In this document: one piece after another, positions 1 through 10,978 of the stretch
How the letters are laid out: each line of letters begins with the position of its first letter
How positions within the stretch are numbered: position 1 is the stretch's first letter
Assembly (NCBI GenBank): GCA_036365515.1
Contig: CM070874.1
Location: 19,726,209 to 19,790,208 of the forward strand
Direction: 5' to 3'
DNA from: Torymus aiolomorphi
Taxonomy: Eukaryota; Arthropoda; Insecta; Hymenoptera; Torymidae
Length of the DNA: 64,000 nt
Made by a program: the position numbers and the translations under genes
The notes under the pieces: model-generated
The model's database searches: none
The model's input: the letters and a program-made list of their open reading frames with translations, nothing else
What the model was told of the DNA's origin: nothing

Positions 1-146
1 CGGCAGACCAAGCCGACGAAACGTCGCTTTGAAGCATTTACAGAAAAAAAGATCAAGTCTCTTTTTTTGTATTAAAAAAGCCCCATCCTGATCCATAAGT
101 ATCTTTCAAACATGAATAATATGGAGGGCGATAAATTCACATCTCA
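1..146. other. Unassigned flank left of the Polinton
   Basis: No coding frame or repeat unit is recognisable here. Homology with the right terminal inverted repeat of the Polinton stops at about base 147, so this stretch is probably host DNA, or another repeat, that abuts a truncated left end. Confidence 0.4.
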
Positions 147-1056
147 AACAGTAATTAAGGTATCTTAATAGCCTGTTGTTATGGTTTGTTTACATAAACA
201 ACTAATAAAGAAGCAATTAAGATATCATAATAGCTGTAAATATAAACAGAGAGGTCCCGTACGGGAATCGGTGACACATTTTTGTCTCTCTCCATAGTAG
301 AATGGCGTTCTCGGGAGGCAGTGATGCGGCTCTTCTTATTATTGTTATTGATGTTCAACAATATAGTAATTAATGTGCCTTTATGGATTGTTTATATAAA
401 CAAGCAATTAAAATATCTTAATTACATGAACAAACATAAAAATGTTTTTACAAAACAATTAATAAAACATCGATTCAGGTATTTAAATTAATGTTGCTAA
501 TCAATAGATAAGAAATTGTCCCGTATCGGGATCGATGACGTCACGGGCCTACGCCATAGTAGAAAGTATACTGATTTATAATTTTATTTAATCAATATTC
601 TTATTGTGCGTGCGTGCATGCGTGTGTGCGTGCGTGCGTGCGTGCGTGTGTGTGTAAGAAGATATCGAATAGTATACTTTTAAGTGATATTATATTGTGG
701 TCCTGAAAAGGACCGTTTTGATAAAAAATTAATAGTAAACGATTATTAAAATCGTTTGTACGCTTCTTTCTCTGGAAACGAGAAGTTGTTCTTGGAGAAG
801 CTATTGTGCGATGACGATTTTGATGATAATGATGATGATGGTGGCTGTATAAGCGGCTGCTTCTCTTTATCGCCGGTGTAATTTTTCGTAGCATTCTTGG
901 TTTGCGGTGGCCCCATACTTCTTGCTTGATTGGTGTTCAATATGAAAATGGTACCTCTCATTTCGCTCATCGCATTATAAATGAATATACTATACTTTGC
1001 ATCATGTGGTGTAGAGACCATGCGTAGGAACTGGTGGTGCCAAAATGGAGTATACT
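147..1056. repeat. Left terminal inverted repeat of the Polinton (end truncated)
   Basis: The reverse complement of 16158-17260 matches this segment apart from microsatellite length differences. It holds two copies of a module with a TCCCGTACGGGA-like palindrome followed by CCATAGTAGAA (about 257-303 and 519-562), a TGACGTCA site at 536-543, and a TG/CG-rich microsatellite at 602-656. The right repeat has a third, terminal module that is missing here. Confidence 0.85.
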
Positions 1057-1063
1057 CGTGCAC
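746..1063 (-). CDS. Small ORF encoded within the left terminal inverted repeat
   Basis: A 105-codon frame reading outward toward the left end. Its counterpart in the right inverted repeat (16193-16489) keeps the same frame with several substitutions and a different low-complexity Ser tract. The conserved core contains STPHDAKYS and NAMSE, then RGTIFILN and a GDKEKQPLIQP stretch before Ser-rich sequence. There is no signal peptide or membrane segment. Because it lies inside the repeat, each intact element would carry two copies. I do not recognise a family. It may be a real Polinton accessory gene or a frame kept open by chance in a duplicated region; the matched frame in both copies supports the former only modestly, since the copies are closely similar anyway. 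Confidence 0.45.
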   Translation of the reverse strand: MHEYTPFWHHQFLRMVSTPHDAKYSIFIYNAMSEMRGTIFILNTNQARSMGPPQTKNATKNYTGDKEKQPLIQPPSSSLSSKSSSHNSFSKNNFSFPEKEAYKRF

Positions 1064-1140
1064 AGGATGTTTATAGCGATAGTGCGTAACGTATACGTTA
1101 GGGCATTAGTTACATATATACTCGCTTTATCTTGAAAAAA

Positions 1141-1638
1141 TAAAATTGAATTCGTTCGAAGAAATTATATTTATATCTGGAGCTTCGATAAAAATTTGCC
1201 GATATGAAACCCTGCCTTGTGTGCTTCTCATGTTTTTCCGAAACGTAACGGTTTCCCGTTCTTACGCTGTGTACACTGAGCGAGATGGTGAGATGCGTGG
1301 CTCATTTGATTTATATTTCGTCCGGAGATAATATCCGTAAGCATTATAAAACCCTGTCTTGCGTACGCATCAGCAAAATAAAAATGAATTCGTTCGAAGA
1401 AATTATATTTATATCTGGAGCTTCGATCAAAATTTGTCGCTATGTGCAATATGAATCCCTACCTCATGTGCTTCTCATGTTTTCATTATTTCGCCGAAAC
1501 GTACCTTTTTCTGTTCTTATGCCGTGTTCTCTGAGCGAGAGATAAGAAGGGTGACATGCGTGGATCATTTGAATTATATTTTTTTGTCTGGAGCTAATAT
1601 CCGTCAGCATTAGAAAACCCGGCATTGCGTACGCATCA
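1141..1638. repeat. Two-copy direct repeat of about 245 bp
   Basis: Unit 1 (about 1141-1380) and unit 2 (about 1381-1638) both begin with GAATTCGTTCGAAGAAATTA, continue with the same TATCTGGAGCTTCGAT segment and end near a GCGTACGCATCAG motif. Short frames here are repeat-derived, not clear genes. The position, just upstream of the first coding block, would suit a promoter or replication region; that is inference. Confidence 0.75.
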
Positions 1639-2288
1639 GGTCAGTGTGCCAATGCGAATCATGGCGAGAAGTAACGCTCTTTTGCCAGAGATGCAGATCG
1701 ACGATCATAGCGATTTGCGTGAGATTATTTTCCGCATCGCTTCTACTTTACGTTTTTACAGTCAACCTGTATGGCGTAGGTGTGGTGCTTCGTGGCGACG
1801 GCGTTTGCGTGCAATGCACTATTCTCTTTTACGTCGCGAACTGCGATTTTTACTGGCCCATAGCGGTCTTCGTAGAATTGCCGTTTATTACGGACGAATT
1901 CTTCACAATAATCGATTGGCGTTGCTGATAGCGGGTGAATTTGTCATGGAAATATGCATGGAAAATGCAAATGTTCTCGATGACATGATGTCGGCGTTTA
2001 GAGAATAACCTGGTAAGTAAAAGATTTTATCCTCATTTTTTTTATGACAAAAGAATATTTGTTATGTGTTTTAAAATTTTTAAGCCTTAGAAAATCTTCT
2101 CGCTGATGATGACAGCGACGCGTCAACAATTTTTATGAACTATAGCGGGCGTGAAAATCCCGTAGCACGTCAACTAGAGTACGAGAGCGAAAATGAGCCT
2201 ATAGGAGCGAGCCCAAGCGAAACCGATATCTCTAGTAGCGAAGGAGAAGAAGAAGAAGAAGAAGGAGCACAACAACAACCTATACATC

Positions 2289-2330
<42 letters not shown>

Positions 2331-2710
2331 AAATAATCCATGCAGCAAACGAAGAAGATGACGATAGGCGCTCGAATATTTTAGTATCCGACAATGAGAG
2401 CAAAAGCATGATCAAAATAGACTCGTCGGATGAAGAAGATACTAACATAGGTTTAACGCGCGGATTAAACTTGGCGCTCAACCAATATCGGGAACCATGG
2501 GTTGCAGTGGAGAGAGCCATAATGAGCGAGGACCCGCAGCCGTCGACTAGTGGAAACATCGGCCAGCCTCACGCAAGGATGCTTCATAATTTTTATTCAA
2601 CTAGAGCACCCCCGTCGGAGCGGAGTTTTTATAATATCGAAGATAGCCATTGTCTCGTTTGGAACAGTTTCGACGAAACTAGTCCTCTCGATCGACGAGT
2701 CAACGAATAA
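1625..2710 (+). pseudogene. Broken leading ORF: Arg-rich N-part, acidic Ser/Glu and poly-Gln middle
   Basis: Three open stretches in one frame (1625-2008, 2135-2332, 2408-2710) look like one gene interrupted by stops at 2006 and 2330. Between the first two lies an intron-like segment, with GGTAAGT at about 2013 and CCTTAG at about 2090; the frame is continuous if it is removed, apart from the stop at 2006. The N-terminal part is rich in Arg and aromatic residues. The middle is acidic (a run of Glu), then a CAA repeat encodes about 15 Gln. The last part has SDEED and Ser/Pro-rich sequence. I do not recognise the family; it could be a regulatory or DNA-binding accessory protein of insect Polintons. 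The poly-Gln tract is a microsatellite and of no diagnostic value. Confidence 0.45.
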
Positions 2711-2756
2711 TTTGAATATTTTTTTCATGTAAAAGGCTGTTTTTACAACTTTTTCT

Positions 2757-2996
2757 TTTTTCAAAAAAGTTATTCGGAGAAGAAATAATAGCGGCGACGG
2801 ATTGGCCACTCCAGGTTTCGACATACCATTTCTATTGATTTACGCAAGGCGAATTTTGCATGTTCGGCGTGCGCAAGAATTGCGATGGTTTCACGACCAG
2901 GCCGAACATGAAGATTCTCCATTATATACGTCGAACGAACGTCACGATTTGTTGGAGCGCGTACGCGATAGTTTCAACGGAAAATCTGAAGATTAA
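2757..2996 (+). CDS. Short hypothetical Polinton ORF
   Basis: An open frame whose clear part starts about 2796 and ends with TAA at 2994-2996, about 65 residues, Arg/His-rich and then acidic. It has no strong ATG at its start, so it may be an exon-like continuation of the 1625-2710 gene or a remnant of a longer ORF. It is followed by an AT-rich stretch with a TTACAG acceptor-like site before the polymerase gene. No family recognised. Confidence 0.3.
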   Translation, partial: FFKKVIRRRNNSGDGLATPGFDIPFLLIYARRILHVRRAQELRWFHDQAEHEDSPLYTSNERHDLLERVRDSFNGKSED

Positions 2997-3095
2997 CTTT
3001 TTGGTATTATAATTGTGAAAACAAAAAACATTTATTTTCTATTAATCGTTTTTAATAAATATTACAGCGGACGACTCGTTGTCTACAAGCTCAGT

Positions 3096-6000
3096 ATGGC
3101 CATCACTCCCGCCATCGCCTACAATAGACACAAATTCATGCATACGACGGAGGAGGAGGAGGAGGAGGAGGAGGTGAATAATCTCGATATTAGACTGCGT
3201 ATCAAAGAGCCGCCTACCGATTGCGATAATCCACTTGTTTGGATGGAGGCAGCAATGCGCGACATTCGCGCGCATATTATTTCGTTGATACCAAATGAGG
3301 AAAGGTTTTTGATCGGCGTGGTCGTTAAAAGCGAATACTTTGCGAATGGCGCCGGCGGACTAACTTTTCGCCCGATTGAAAATTTTCATTACGCTGATCT
3401 TTGGGATTTGATTGCAAATCCGACACAAAGTAATGAAAATTTTCAAGTCGATGAAAATTTTATGTTAGACATAACATATGTAAGAATACCGGAAGGCTTG
3501 GGAGCACGTAGAGCGAGAAAATTAACGATCAATTCGGTGACATAAAGATCAATAGTCTCTATTATAAATAATGCTAATTTATGTCAACCGCGTGCGTTAG
3601 TTGTAGGTGAAACTTATGTCAAATTGCGTACGAACGATCCGGATGAAGCTCGAAAGGAATGGGGTGTCGTGCGCGATGGTCGACGTAAACTACAACGAGA
3701 ACGCGCCGAAAAATTAATGCGCGATGCTAATGTTCGTATACCTCCCACGGGTGCGGATTTCTTCGAAATTGAGCAATTTCAAAATTATTATTTACACAGT
3801 GGTATAGCTATAGTTGTATACGATAAGAATACTTTTAGCAGCGGTGAGCTGCCATTTTTTGATGGACGTACTCTTGTAGAAAGACAGACGGGATGTGAAG
3901 CACAGCGTATAGTTAATCTTTGTTATGATTCTAACGCGAAACATTAAGATACAATACTGGACGTAATCGGTGTTGCTCGAACCAAATTCTTTTGCACTTT
4001 TTGTAATAAATGTTTTAATTTCATCGACCAACACAAATGTTTAAAAACATGTTCCAAGTGCTTTGTCTCTCCTGCGTGTAAAACAGATAATGGAAATTTA
4101 ATTAAATGCTCGCAATGCAATAGAAATTTTTTTTTAAACATGTGCTACGATAATCATTTAGAAGATGGCTCTTATAAAAAAAAAGAACAAAAAATTGTGC
4201 GATGTAGTAAAACTTTGCAATAGATGCAATAAAGTTACAAATTGTTTTCGTTCGAAACACATGTGCAGAATGATTTGGTGTAAATATTGTAAAAGAAAAC
4301 ATTTTATCAATGAATTTTGTTACATGCAACCTATAAGTAATGAGATTAATAACGAACAAAAATTTTTGTTTATTTTTTATGATTTTGAGACGCGACAGGA
4401 TGAGGCTTATCTTAATCACGAGACTTCAAATCTACATATTCCAAATTTATGTGTCGCACAGCAAGCGTGCTCGGATTGCATCGATGATGATGATGATGTT
4501 TCGCGTTGGTGTAATACTTGCGGCGTTCGCGAACATGTTTTTCGAGAGAACCCTGTCACTCAATTGATCGAATTGTGTATTAGAGATAAGACAAAATTTG
4601 CCCAAATCATATGCATAGCCCACAATGCACGAGCATTCGATGCGCAATTCATATTAAAAGAATTGGCAGAGTGTACTACATCTGAAGTTTTGCCGAGTAT
4701 TATTTTAAGTGGACAAAATATTATTACTATGCAATACGGGCGAACGAAATTCATAGATAGTTTAAATTATTTCCAAATGAAGTTGAGCGCTCTTCCCGCT
4801 GTTTTTGGCTTGCCGGAAAACAGTACAAAGGGTTATTTTCCACACTTATTTAATACCCTACAAAATCAAGAATACGCGGATCCTTTGCCCGATGCGAATT
4901 TCTACGCGCCGAATTCTATGGGTATCGATGAGAGAACAGATTTTTTTTAATGGTACGAAGAGAACAAACAAGACTATGTATTTAATTTGAAAAGAGAAAT
5001 CGTCGAATATTGTCGCATGGATGTACAAATTTTACGCAGCGCGTGTGTAGCTTTCAGAAAAATTTCTCTCGATATTGGTGACACCGACCCCTTCGTTTCC
5101 GCAACTACTATCGCCTCAGCTTGCTCTTATTTGTATCGAAAATAATTTCTAAAGCCAAACACCATCGGAATTTTACCGCCTACTGGCTACAGACGCGATG
5201 ATAACCACTCTCAAAAAGCTGTTGAGTGCCTATTGGAGTGCGAGCGCGAAATCGGGCGAGAGATTATTCACGCAGGCCGGGCGCGCGAGTTTAGATTACC
5301 CAAAGGATTCTTGGTAGATGGATATTTGCTACCGTCACCGAGCATGTCGACGTCAAGCGGAAGTACCGGGGCCGCAGATAAAGGTATAGTATTCGAGTAT
5401 CAAGAATGCTACATACATGGGTGCCCGCTGACGTGTATGTTTTGAAAACAAACGCGATAAATTAACCGCCTATAATAAAACTCACAACGAGGCATACGAG
5501 AGCACTCGAGCAAAGGTAGATAAAATAAAGTCACTGGGCTACGAAGTTCGCGAAATTTGGGAGCGCACATTTAACCGGCGTAAAATTGAAAATCCTCGGA
5601 TCGCAAACTATGTGAATAATCATCTGTTAATAAGCAAAATGGTTTTAAATCCGCGAGACGCGTTTTTCGGAGGTCGCACGGAAAATATAGCTGTGCATTA
5701 TAAAATAAGAGAAGGAGAAACGATAAAATATACGGATATTTGCTCTTTATATCCGTATATCTGTAAACGAGGTCGGTTTCCGCTCGAACATCCAGATATA
5801 TTTGTCGGAAGTCAGTGCGACGCGTTGACGGATGGAAATAACAACGATCTATCACGAGTAGAAGGTTTGATCAAATGCAAAATATTGCCTCCTCGAAATT
5901 TGTTTCTTCCTCTCTTACCAATAAAAATGCATGGTCGATTACTATTTGCTCTTTGTCGCTATTGTTGCGAGGAGATGCGACAAGAAGATTGTACTCATGA

Positions 6001-7074
6001 ATACATTCACGAGCGCGAATTCACGGGGACGTGGGTAGCCGATGAACTCCGAAAAGCCATCGAGTTGGGTTACCAAATAAAGGAAATATTCATAATATGG
6101 CGATATAAAGTAACGCAATACGATCAATAGACTGGGACAGGCGGATTGTTTGCTGGCTATGTGAACGCGTTTTTGAAAATAAAACAACAAGCCAGCGGAT
6201 GGCCATCGTAGTGCGAGAGCCATGTAGATAAGGAATGTTATTTGTTAGAGTACGAGCGAGACGAGGGTATACGAATGGGGAGAGAAAAAATCCGAAAAAA
6301 TGCTGGCTTGCGCGCAGTGGCAAATCTCTGTCTTAATTCTTTTTGGGGAAAATTTGGGTAGCGTAGCAACTTAAAACAGACCGAAATTGTAAAAACACGC
6401 GAGGCCCTCCTTAAACTTTTAGTTGCGCCGGAAAAAGAAGTATTTAGCGTGTTGCTAGTAAACGACGAACTTTCATGTGTAAACTGGAAAAATATTGTCG
6501 ATGCTGTGGCACAGGCGTCCAATACGAATGTAGTAATTGCTGCGTACACCACGGCGCAAACTCGACTCAAATTGTACGATTATCTTGGGAAACTCGTTCG
6601 ACGAGTTTTATACTTTGATACCGACTCTTGCATATTCGTTTGTAATGAGCGCACGAAGGACGAGGAATACAGACCCCACCTCGGCACGCTATTAGGTGAT
6701 ATGACGGATGAACTCAAGAGTTACGGACCAAATGTACATATTGAAACATTCTTATCGGGCGGTCCTAAATTTTACGCCTATAAAGCAATCGATTCGTCGA
6801 CAGGAGATACATTTGAATGTTGTAAAATCAAAGGGATAAGGTTAAATTATGCTAATTCTTTAAAAATAAATTTCGATAGCATTAAATAATTGATCGATAC
6901 CTTTATGAATGGCAATGATGCGGGTAATATTAAATTATATTTTAAAGCCATAAGGCGCACACCCAAGCACGATGTCATCACGCGCGATGAATACAAGACA
7001 TGTTGTATAGTGTTGAAAAAACGGCGCTACATTCAATAAAAGAATTGTCATTACCTTTTGGCTATAAGCGTTAA
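3096..7074 (+). pseudogene. polB: Polinton family B DNA polymerase, heavily disrupted
   Basis: Protein-primed type DNA polymerase that would copy the element. The N-terminal region (from the ATG at 3096) is followed by a Cys-rich zinc-binding stretch at about 3990-4320. Exonuclease motifs follow: FYDFET at 4375-4392, AHNARAFDAQF at about 4618-4650 and YCRMDV at about 5008-5025. Polymerase motif A is DICSLYP at 5735, motif B NSFWGKF near 6338-6358 and motif C FDTDS at 6614-6628, with a KFYAY near 6767. In-frame stops lie at 3543, 3945, 4948, 5143, 6128, 6209, 6359 and 6887. Frameshifts lie near 4195, between 5425 and 5440, and near 7035. All catalytic motifs survive by sequence although the frame does not, which suggests decay by scattered point changes rather than large deletions. 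The C-terminal LPFGYKR ending is visible in the shifted frame. Confidence 0.93.
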
Positions 7075-7189
7075 AATATTTTATTAATAAAAAATAAGAC
7101 TTATTTGTAAATGTTGTTGTTGTTGTTGTTATTTTCCTCGGTCTCAATGTTCATTTTAGAAAAATAAATTTTTTTCCCGCAAATTATTT

Positions 7190-7425
7190 CAGGCCTTTGC
7201 TGCAACAGCTGATTTACTCGCGCAAAGAATAGGCTTTTTCAACATGGCGGATATCAGCTCGTATGCGCAAAGAATAAGCTTATACCGTGCGGAGTACAAG
7301 CTTGAACACGCGACCGGCGCGCGCTGTAGCAGCTGATAAACGCGCGCGCGCGTAAAGTATTCGCTTTTAATGCCGCGAATATCAGCTTATACCCCGCAGA
7401 GTACACGCGCCCGGTGCCCGATCAC
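7190..7425. repeat. GC-rich imperfect direct repeat where an ATPase N-terminus is expected
   Basis: Two related units (about 7199-7322 and 7323-7420) share CAGCTGAT, CGCGCAAAG/CGCGTAAAG, a GCGGATATCAGCT-like core, and CTTATACC with GCGGAGTACA or GCAGAGTACA. Base composition is much richer in CG dinucleotides than the neighbours. No frame connects it to the ATPase remnant downstream. Confidence 0.5.
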
Positions 7426-7442
7426 AGCGCGATATAAGTCTG

Positions 7443-7694
7443 AACACAAAATACATCGTACTGCATAAAAACCCGCGTGATCACGTTCAAATACAGCACT
7501 TGGGGCGTCAAGTGTATCCGGAAGATCCAAAATTTCTGCAAGAGGCTTACCTCGACGCCACGCGAACCCCACATACGTATCTTTCTCTTGATTTATCGCA
7601 AGACTGTGTCAACGAATTTAGATTTCGCTCTTGCATGTTTCCCGACGACAAAAGCCACTACGCTTATGTGCCAAAAAATTCAAAATTTCGATAG
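7443..7694 (+). pseudogene. C-terminal remnant of the Polinton FtsK/HerA-type packaging ATPase
   Basis: A frame of about 83 residues ending at TAG (7692-7694). It contains KNPRDHVQI, then LGRQVYPEDPKFLQEAY, then DATRTPHTYLSLDL, then a C-terminal HYAYVPK. This is the pattern I know from the C-terminal part of the A32-like genome-packaging ATPase of Polintons and related adintoviruses. No Walker A (GxxGxGKS/T) motif is found upstream in any frame; the expected N-terminal 100-150 residues are replaced by the GC-rich repeat at 7190-7425. The remnant therefore cannot bind ATP. It would have sat next to the capsid genes in function, loading the genome into virions. Confidence 0.7.
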
Positions 7695-7788
7695 TTTAAT
7701 TATAATTAAGGTGAAGGAGGGGAGTGAAGCAAAAAAAGAAAATAGATATGTCAGACGCGCGAGCCCTCGACACAGTTGAGAGATAACG

Positions 7789-8180
7789 ATGGCAGGAGCA
7801 ACACGGATGAATTCTAGACGCTGTTTGCCTTGTACTAAACGTTTTCCCAAAAAACAGTTAGCACTTTTGGGTGCTCTATCACACTGCGACGGCAAACAGC
7901 GTTCGGCCATCCTTCGCACGGCTGATAAATCGCTCGTCAAGTGCATATGCGAATGCGCATTAAACGTTTTACACGGTGTAGTGAAATTGAGAGATTGCGA
8001 GAAGAAACAGCTGAATAAGCACAAGCTCGTATTGCGCAGATTAATCAATCACAAGTCATCAACTTGGAAAACTAAAAAACGCGCAATAGTGCAGAACGGA
8101 GGATCACTTTGCCAGCTCTTCTAGTGCCCATCGTAGGCGCACTAATATCTAAATTGTTTGGAGGAGGAGGAAAGCAGTGA
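7789..8180 (+). pseudogene. pX-like small basic virion protein, frameshifted near its C-terminus
   Basis: The frame starts at the ATG at 7789. A central block, ALLGALSHCDG then a CICECALNVL segment, is followed by a basic stretch and IVQNGG. This arrangement matches a small protein present in most animal Polintons and adintoviruses that has been compared with the adenovirus core protein pX (mu). At about 8105-8110 the frame shifts; the expected hydrophobic glycine-rich tail (VPIVGALISKLFGGGG) is visible in the next frame and ends with TGA at 8178-8180. It is basic and Cys-rich, fitting a nucleic-acid or core role. Family assignment is from memory of the conserved pattern. Confidence 0.65.
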
Positions 8181-8204
8181 AAAAAAATAATCAGAGAAAG
8201 CGGT

Positions 8205-9007
8205 ATGGAACGTGCTCTTAAAATGGTAATCGTGCCCGAAGACGCAATCGAACGCGTGCAGTCTACAACCGTCGAAGAAACGAAAAATATTGCCCCGAGC
8301 GAGGTCTCCGGCGTAAATTCCGTGCAAACTCCCGGTGATAATTTGATCAGATTAGACGCCGAAATGTTCGATATTCTTCACTCGAAAAAAGGGATGAAGG
8401 ACGTTTACGAAAAATGTCAAAATTACTTACAAGTTTTGCGACGTTATCTTTTTTTTCGTGAAAGCGAGCACAACAACAGCAGCGATGCACAGCGAGAAAT
8501 CGACGAAATTGACGAGACACTAGCACCACTCACCGAAGAAGCCATTATCGATGGTGTACCCGAGGCATGTCAGCGCAAGGTTCGGCTTTTGTTGCGTCAT
8601 TGGAAAACAGTAGCACCCGAACGTCTCAAGTGGAGCAATGTCGGAACAGTGAGTATAGATGGCCGCACGGTAGAGCATTAAAATATTATAGAATTACTGA
8701 ACGATGTGGTTAGAAGGGGAAAAAATAACAACGACGAAGAAGCACCAGTTGGTCGCATGGAGTTTTCTAAATTTTTGTTAAAACTTCCGATACTCCGGCG
8801 AATTTAATAGGTAACAGCAAAGTTTTAAAAATTGGCAGAGTACTCACAGCGCCTTTGTTGAATACGCGCAAACGACGACTGAATAAGGAAGACGCAAATG
8901 CAGAGCCCTCTCCTGTGCTTACAAGGAGAAGAAAGGCTGAACAAAGTAAAAAAAGTGGTTACGATTCCAAATATAAAACTCGCACGCGCACACAAACGTG
9001 TGCACAA
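8205..9007 (+). pseudogene. Conserved Polinton protein of unknown function, upstream of the integrase
   Basis: Starts at the ATG at 8205 and stays open to TAA at 8679-8681, then continues in the same frame to 8807 and after a frameshift near 8800 runs on toward the integrase. Residues 30-120 are predicted helical and charged (KCQNYLQVLRRYLF, then EIDEIDETL). The LKWSNVGTVSIDG block followed by a GRMEFSKFL block resembles an ORF that recurs beside PX and INT in insect Polintons; its function is not known to me. The tail (8855-9007) is Arg/Lys-rich and, in this copy, is in frame with the integrase without an intervening stop, so a fusion or a lost stop codon is possible. Confidence 0.55.
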
Positions 9008-10146
9008 ATGCGTGCACGCAGAGACATTATATACGAGAAACAGTATTATGATCTGTCGCATGAGGGAGGATACGCGGGTGCAAGAAATCTCGTACGCGTA
9101 AATATAAAGAGAGGTAAATCCAATGAGAAGGCTAAAATATACGCATGGCTTAGCAACCAAGACGCTTACACGCTTCTACATCCTATAAAACGAAAATTTC
9201 CGAGACTGCGCTACAACGCCACGAACGTGGACGACCTGTGGGAGTGTGATTTACTACAGTTAACCTCGATAAAATACTACAACGACGGTTTCTGCTATAT
9301 TCTCGTTATTATGGATGTGCTCAGCAAGTATGCGTGGGTCGAACCATTGCGGGATAAAACAGCGCGCAACGTTGCCGGCGCGTTCGAAAAAATTCTAGAC
9401 AGAGCAAGCCCACAAGTACCGGTGTGTTTACAATCCGACCGTGGCAAAGAATTTGTCGGGTCAGCTTTTCAAAGCCTTCTAAAAAAATATGACATACAAT
9501 TTAGAGTAGCGCGAAATCCCGATATCAAAGCGGCTGTAGTCGAGAGACTCAACAGAACAATACGAGAGCGTATGTGACATTATTTCTCGCACAAAAATAC
9601 AAAAAGGTATGTCGACGTAGTACAAAAATTATATACGCTTACAACTACACATTGCACAGTGGAACAAAAATGAAAACATCAAAGGTAAATCTGTACAACG
9701 CTGCGAAGGCCCGTGAAAATTTGCAAAAGCGTGCTCTTTGACAAAACACAGTGCAGAGAAACGGCCGCAAGAGGGCTCACCAAGCGATACCTAAATTCAA
9801 GGTGGGCGACTTCGTTCGAATAAGTCGGACTAAAAATACCTTCGTGCGCGGTTATGAAAAAAATTTCAGCGAGGAAGTGTTCAAGATAAAAAAGGTGTCG
9901 CGACGACAGAATATCTACACGTACGTTCTCGAAGACATAAACGGTGAAATTATCGACGGATTTTTTTACACGGAAGAACTTGTATTTGTTGGCCGAGAAC
10001 GCATTACAAACCATCAAACATTTAAAGTGGAGCGCATAGTTCGTACGCACGGATGAGGGGTAAATAAGCAACTACTAGTCAAGTGGTTAGGATACCCTGA
10101 CAAATTCAACTCTTGGATAAAGGCGAGCGATCTTGATAGTATCTGA
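9008..10146 (+). pseudogene. int: Retroviral-type integrase (DDE) with C-terminal chromodomain
   Basis: Would insert the element into host DNA. I choose the ATG at 9008 because the family usually starts shortly before a YYD motif (KQYYDLSHEGG). The catalytic core has D in WECDLLQL (about 9240), D in QSDRGKEF (about 9435) and E in AVVERLNRT (about 9540), giving the DDE triad. A C-terminal chromodomain follows (FKVERIV at about 10021, VKWLGYP at about 10082, SWIKASDL at about 10112). TGA codons interrupt the frame at 9575 and 10054, with further breaks (TGA/TAA) and a frameshift between 9670 and 9745. The chromodomain may have steered insertion into marked chromatin; this is known for chromodomain integrases generally. 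Confidence 0.92.
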
Positions 10147-10158
10147 AAAAAAAAAGAA

Positions 10159-10963
10159 ATGGAGAGCCAAGATGAATTTTACATGGTGTTACTGAGTAAC
10201 AGCAGTATGATGTATTTCAGCGATAATACTACAGCTTGCTTCACTACGCATTTACAGCGCGAGGTTCGGCTGCACGGTGAATGGCTCATAGGTCTATCTG
10301 AAATTTACGTGCCTTGTACTATAAACCACGTACAAAATACTGAAGCTTCTTATTCGTTTTGTTCCTACGACAGGGGTGAGGTAGTAAGAAAAGACGTTTG
10401 CCACTTTTCCGACGGTATTTATAAAACTATAGAACAGCTAGCTGATAGCGGACGAGATAAATAGATCGAACGACATATATAAGCATCAAGTGCTGGAACC
10501 GATAAAAAGCTGCTTAGGATATTACGCCATAAAACGAACATGCCATTGTGAAGAGTTTCACGTGACAGAATTCAATAAAATTTGTCATATTTTTGGTATT
10601 GAAAATTTCGTGACCAAAGGAATGTTCACGACCGTCAACGAGGGCACCAGAGACATTGAGGATGTTAGACCTGCTTCATTGTCTCGCGCTGTCCCTGATC
10701 AAATGTACGTTTACACGGACATTTGCGAACCATACACAGTCGGCGACACTCAAGCATCTCTTCTACGTATAGTTTCAGTCACAGATCCAAATTACAAATT
10801 TGGTTGTAACTACGTGAAGCGTTTTGCTCCGATACATTACATTCCGTTACTTTATCACAATTTCAACAATATAGTCATAGATATAAAGGATCAGCATGGC
10901 CAACCTATACCATACGAGTATGGTACGTTAACGGTTACGCTACATTTTAAACGCAACCGCTAA
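10159..10963 (+). pseudogene. Minor capsid protein (single jelly roll, penton-like), one frameshift
   Basis: Two frames (10159-10464 and 10442-10963) form one gene. The N-terminal FYMVLLSNSSMMYFSDNT with a following HLQREVRLHGEWLIGLSEI is the signature I know from Polinton minor capsid proteins, where the strand pattern begins a jelly roll. The C-terminal HFNNIVIDIKDQHGQPIPYEY-like segment and a final LTVTLHFKRNR are also typical. The frame slips between about 10430 and 10442. It follows the integrase by 12 bases and precedes the next virion gene by 15 bases, a tight + strand array. Confidence 0.82.
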
Positions 10964-10978
10964 TAAATTATAGCCAAT

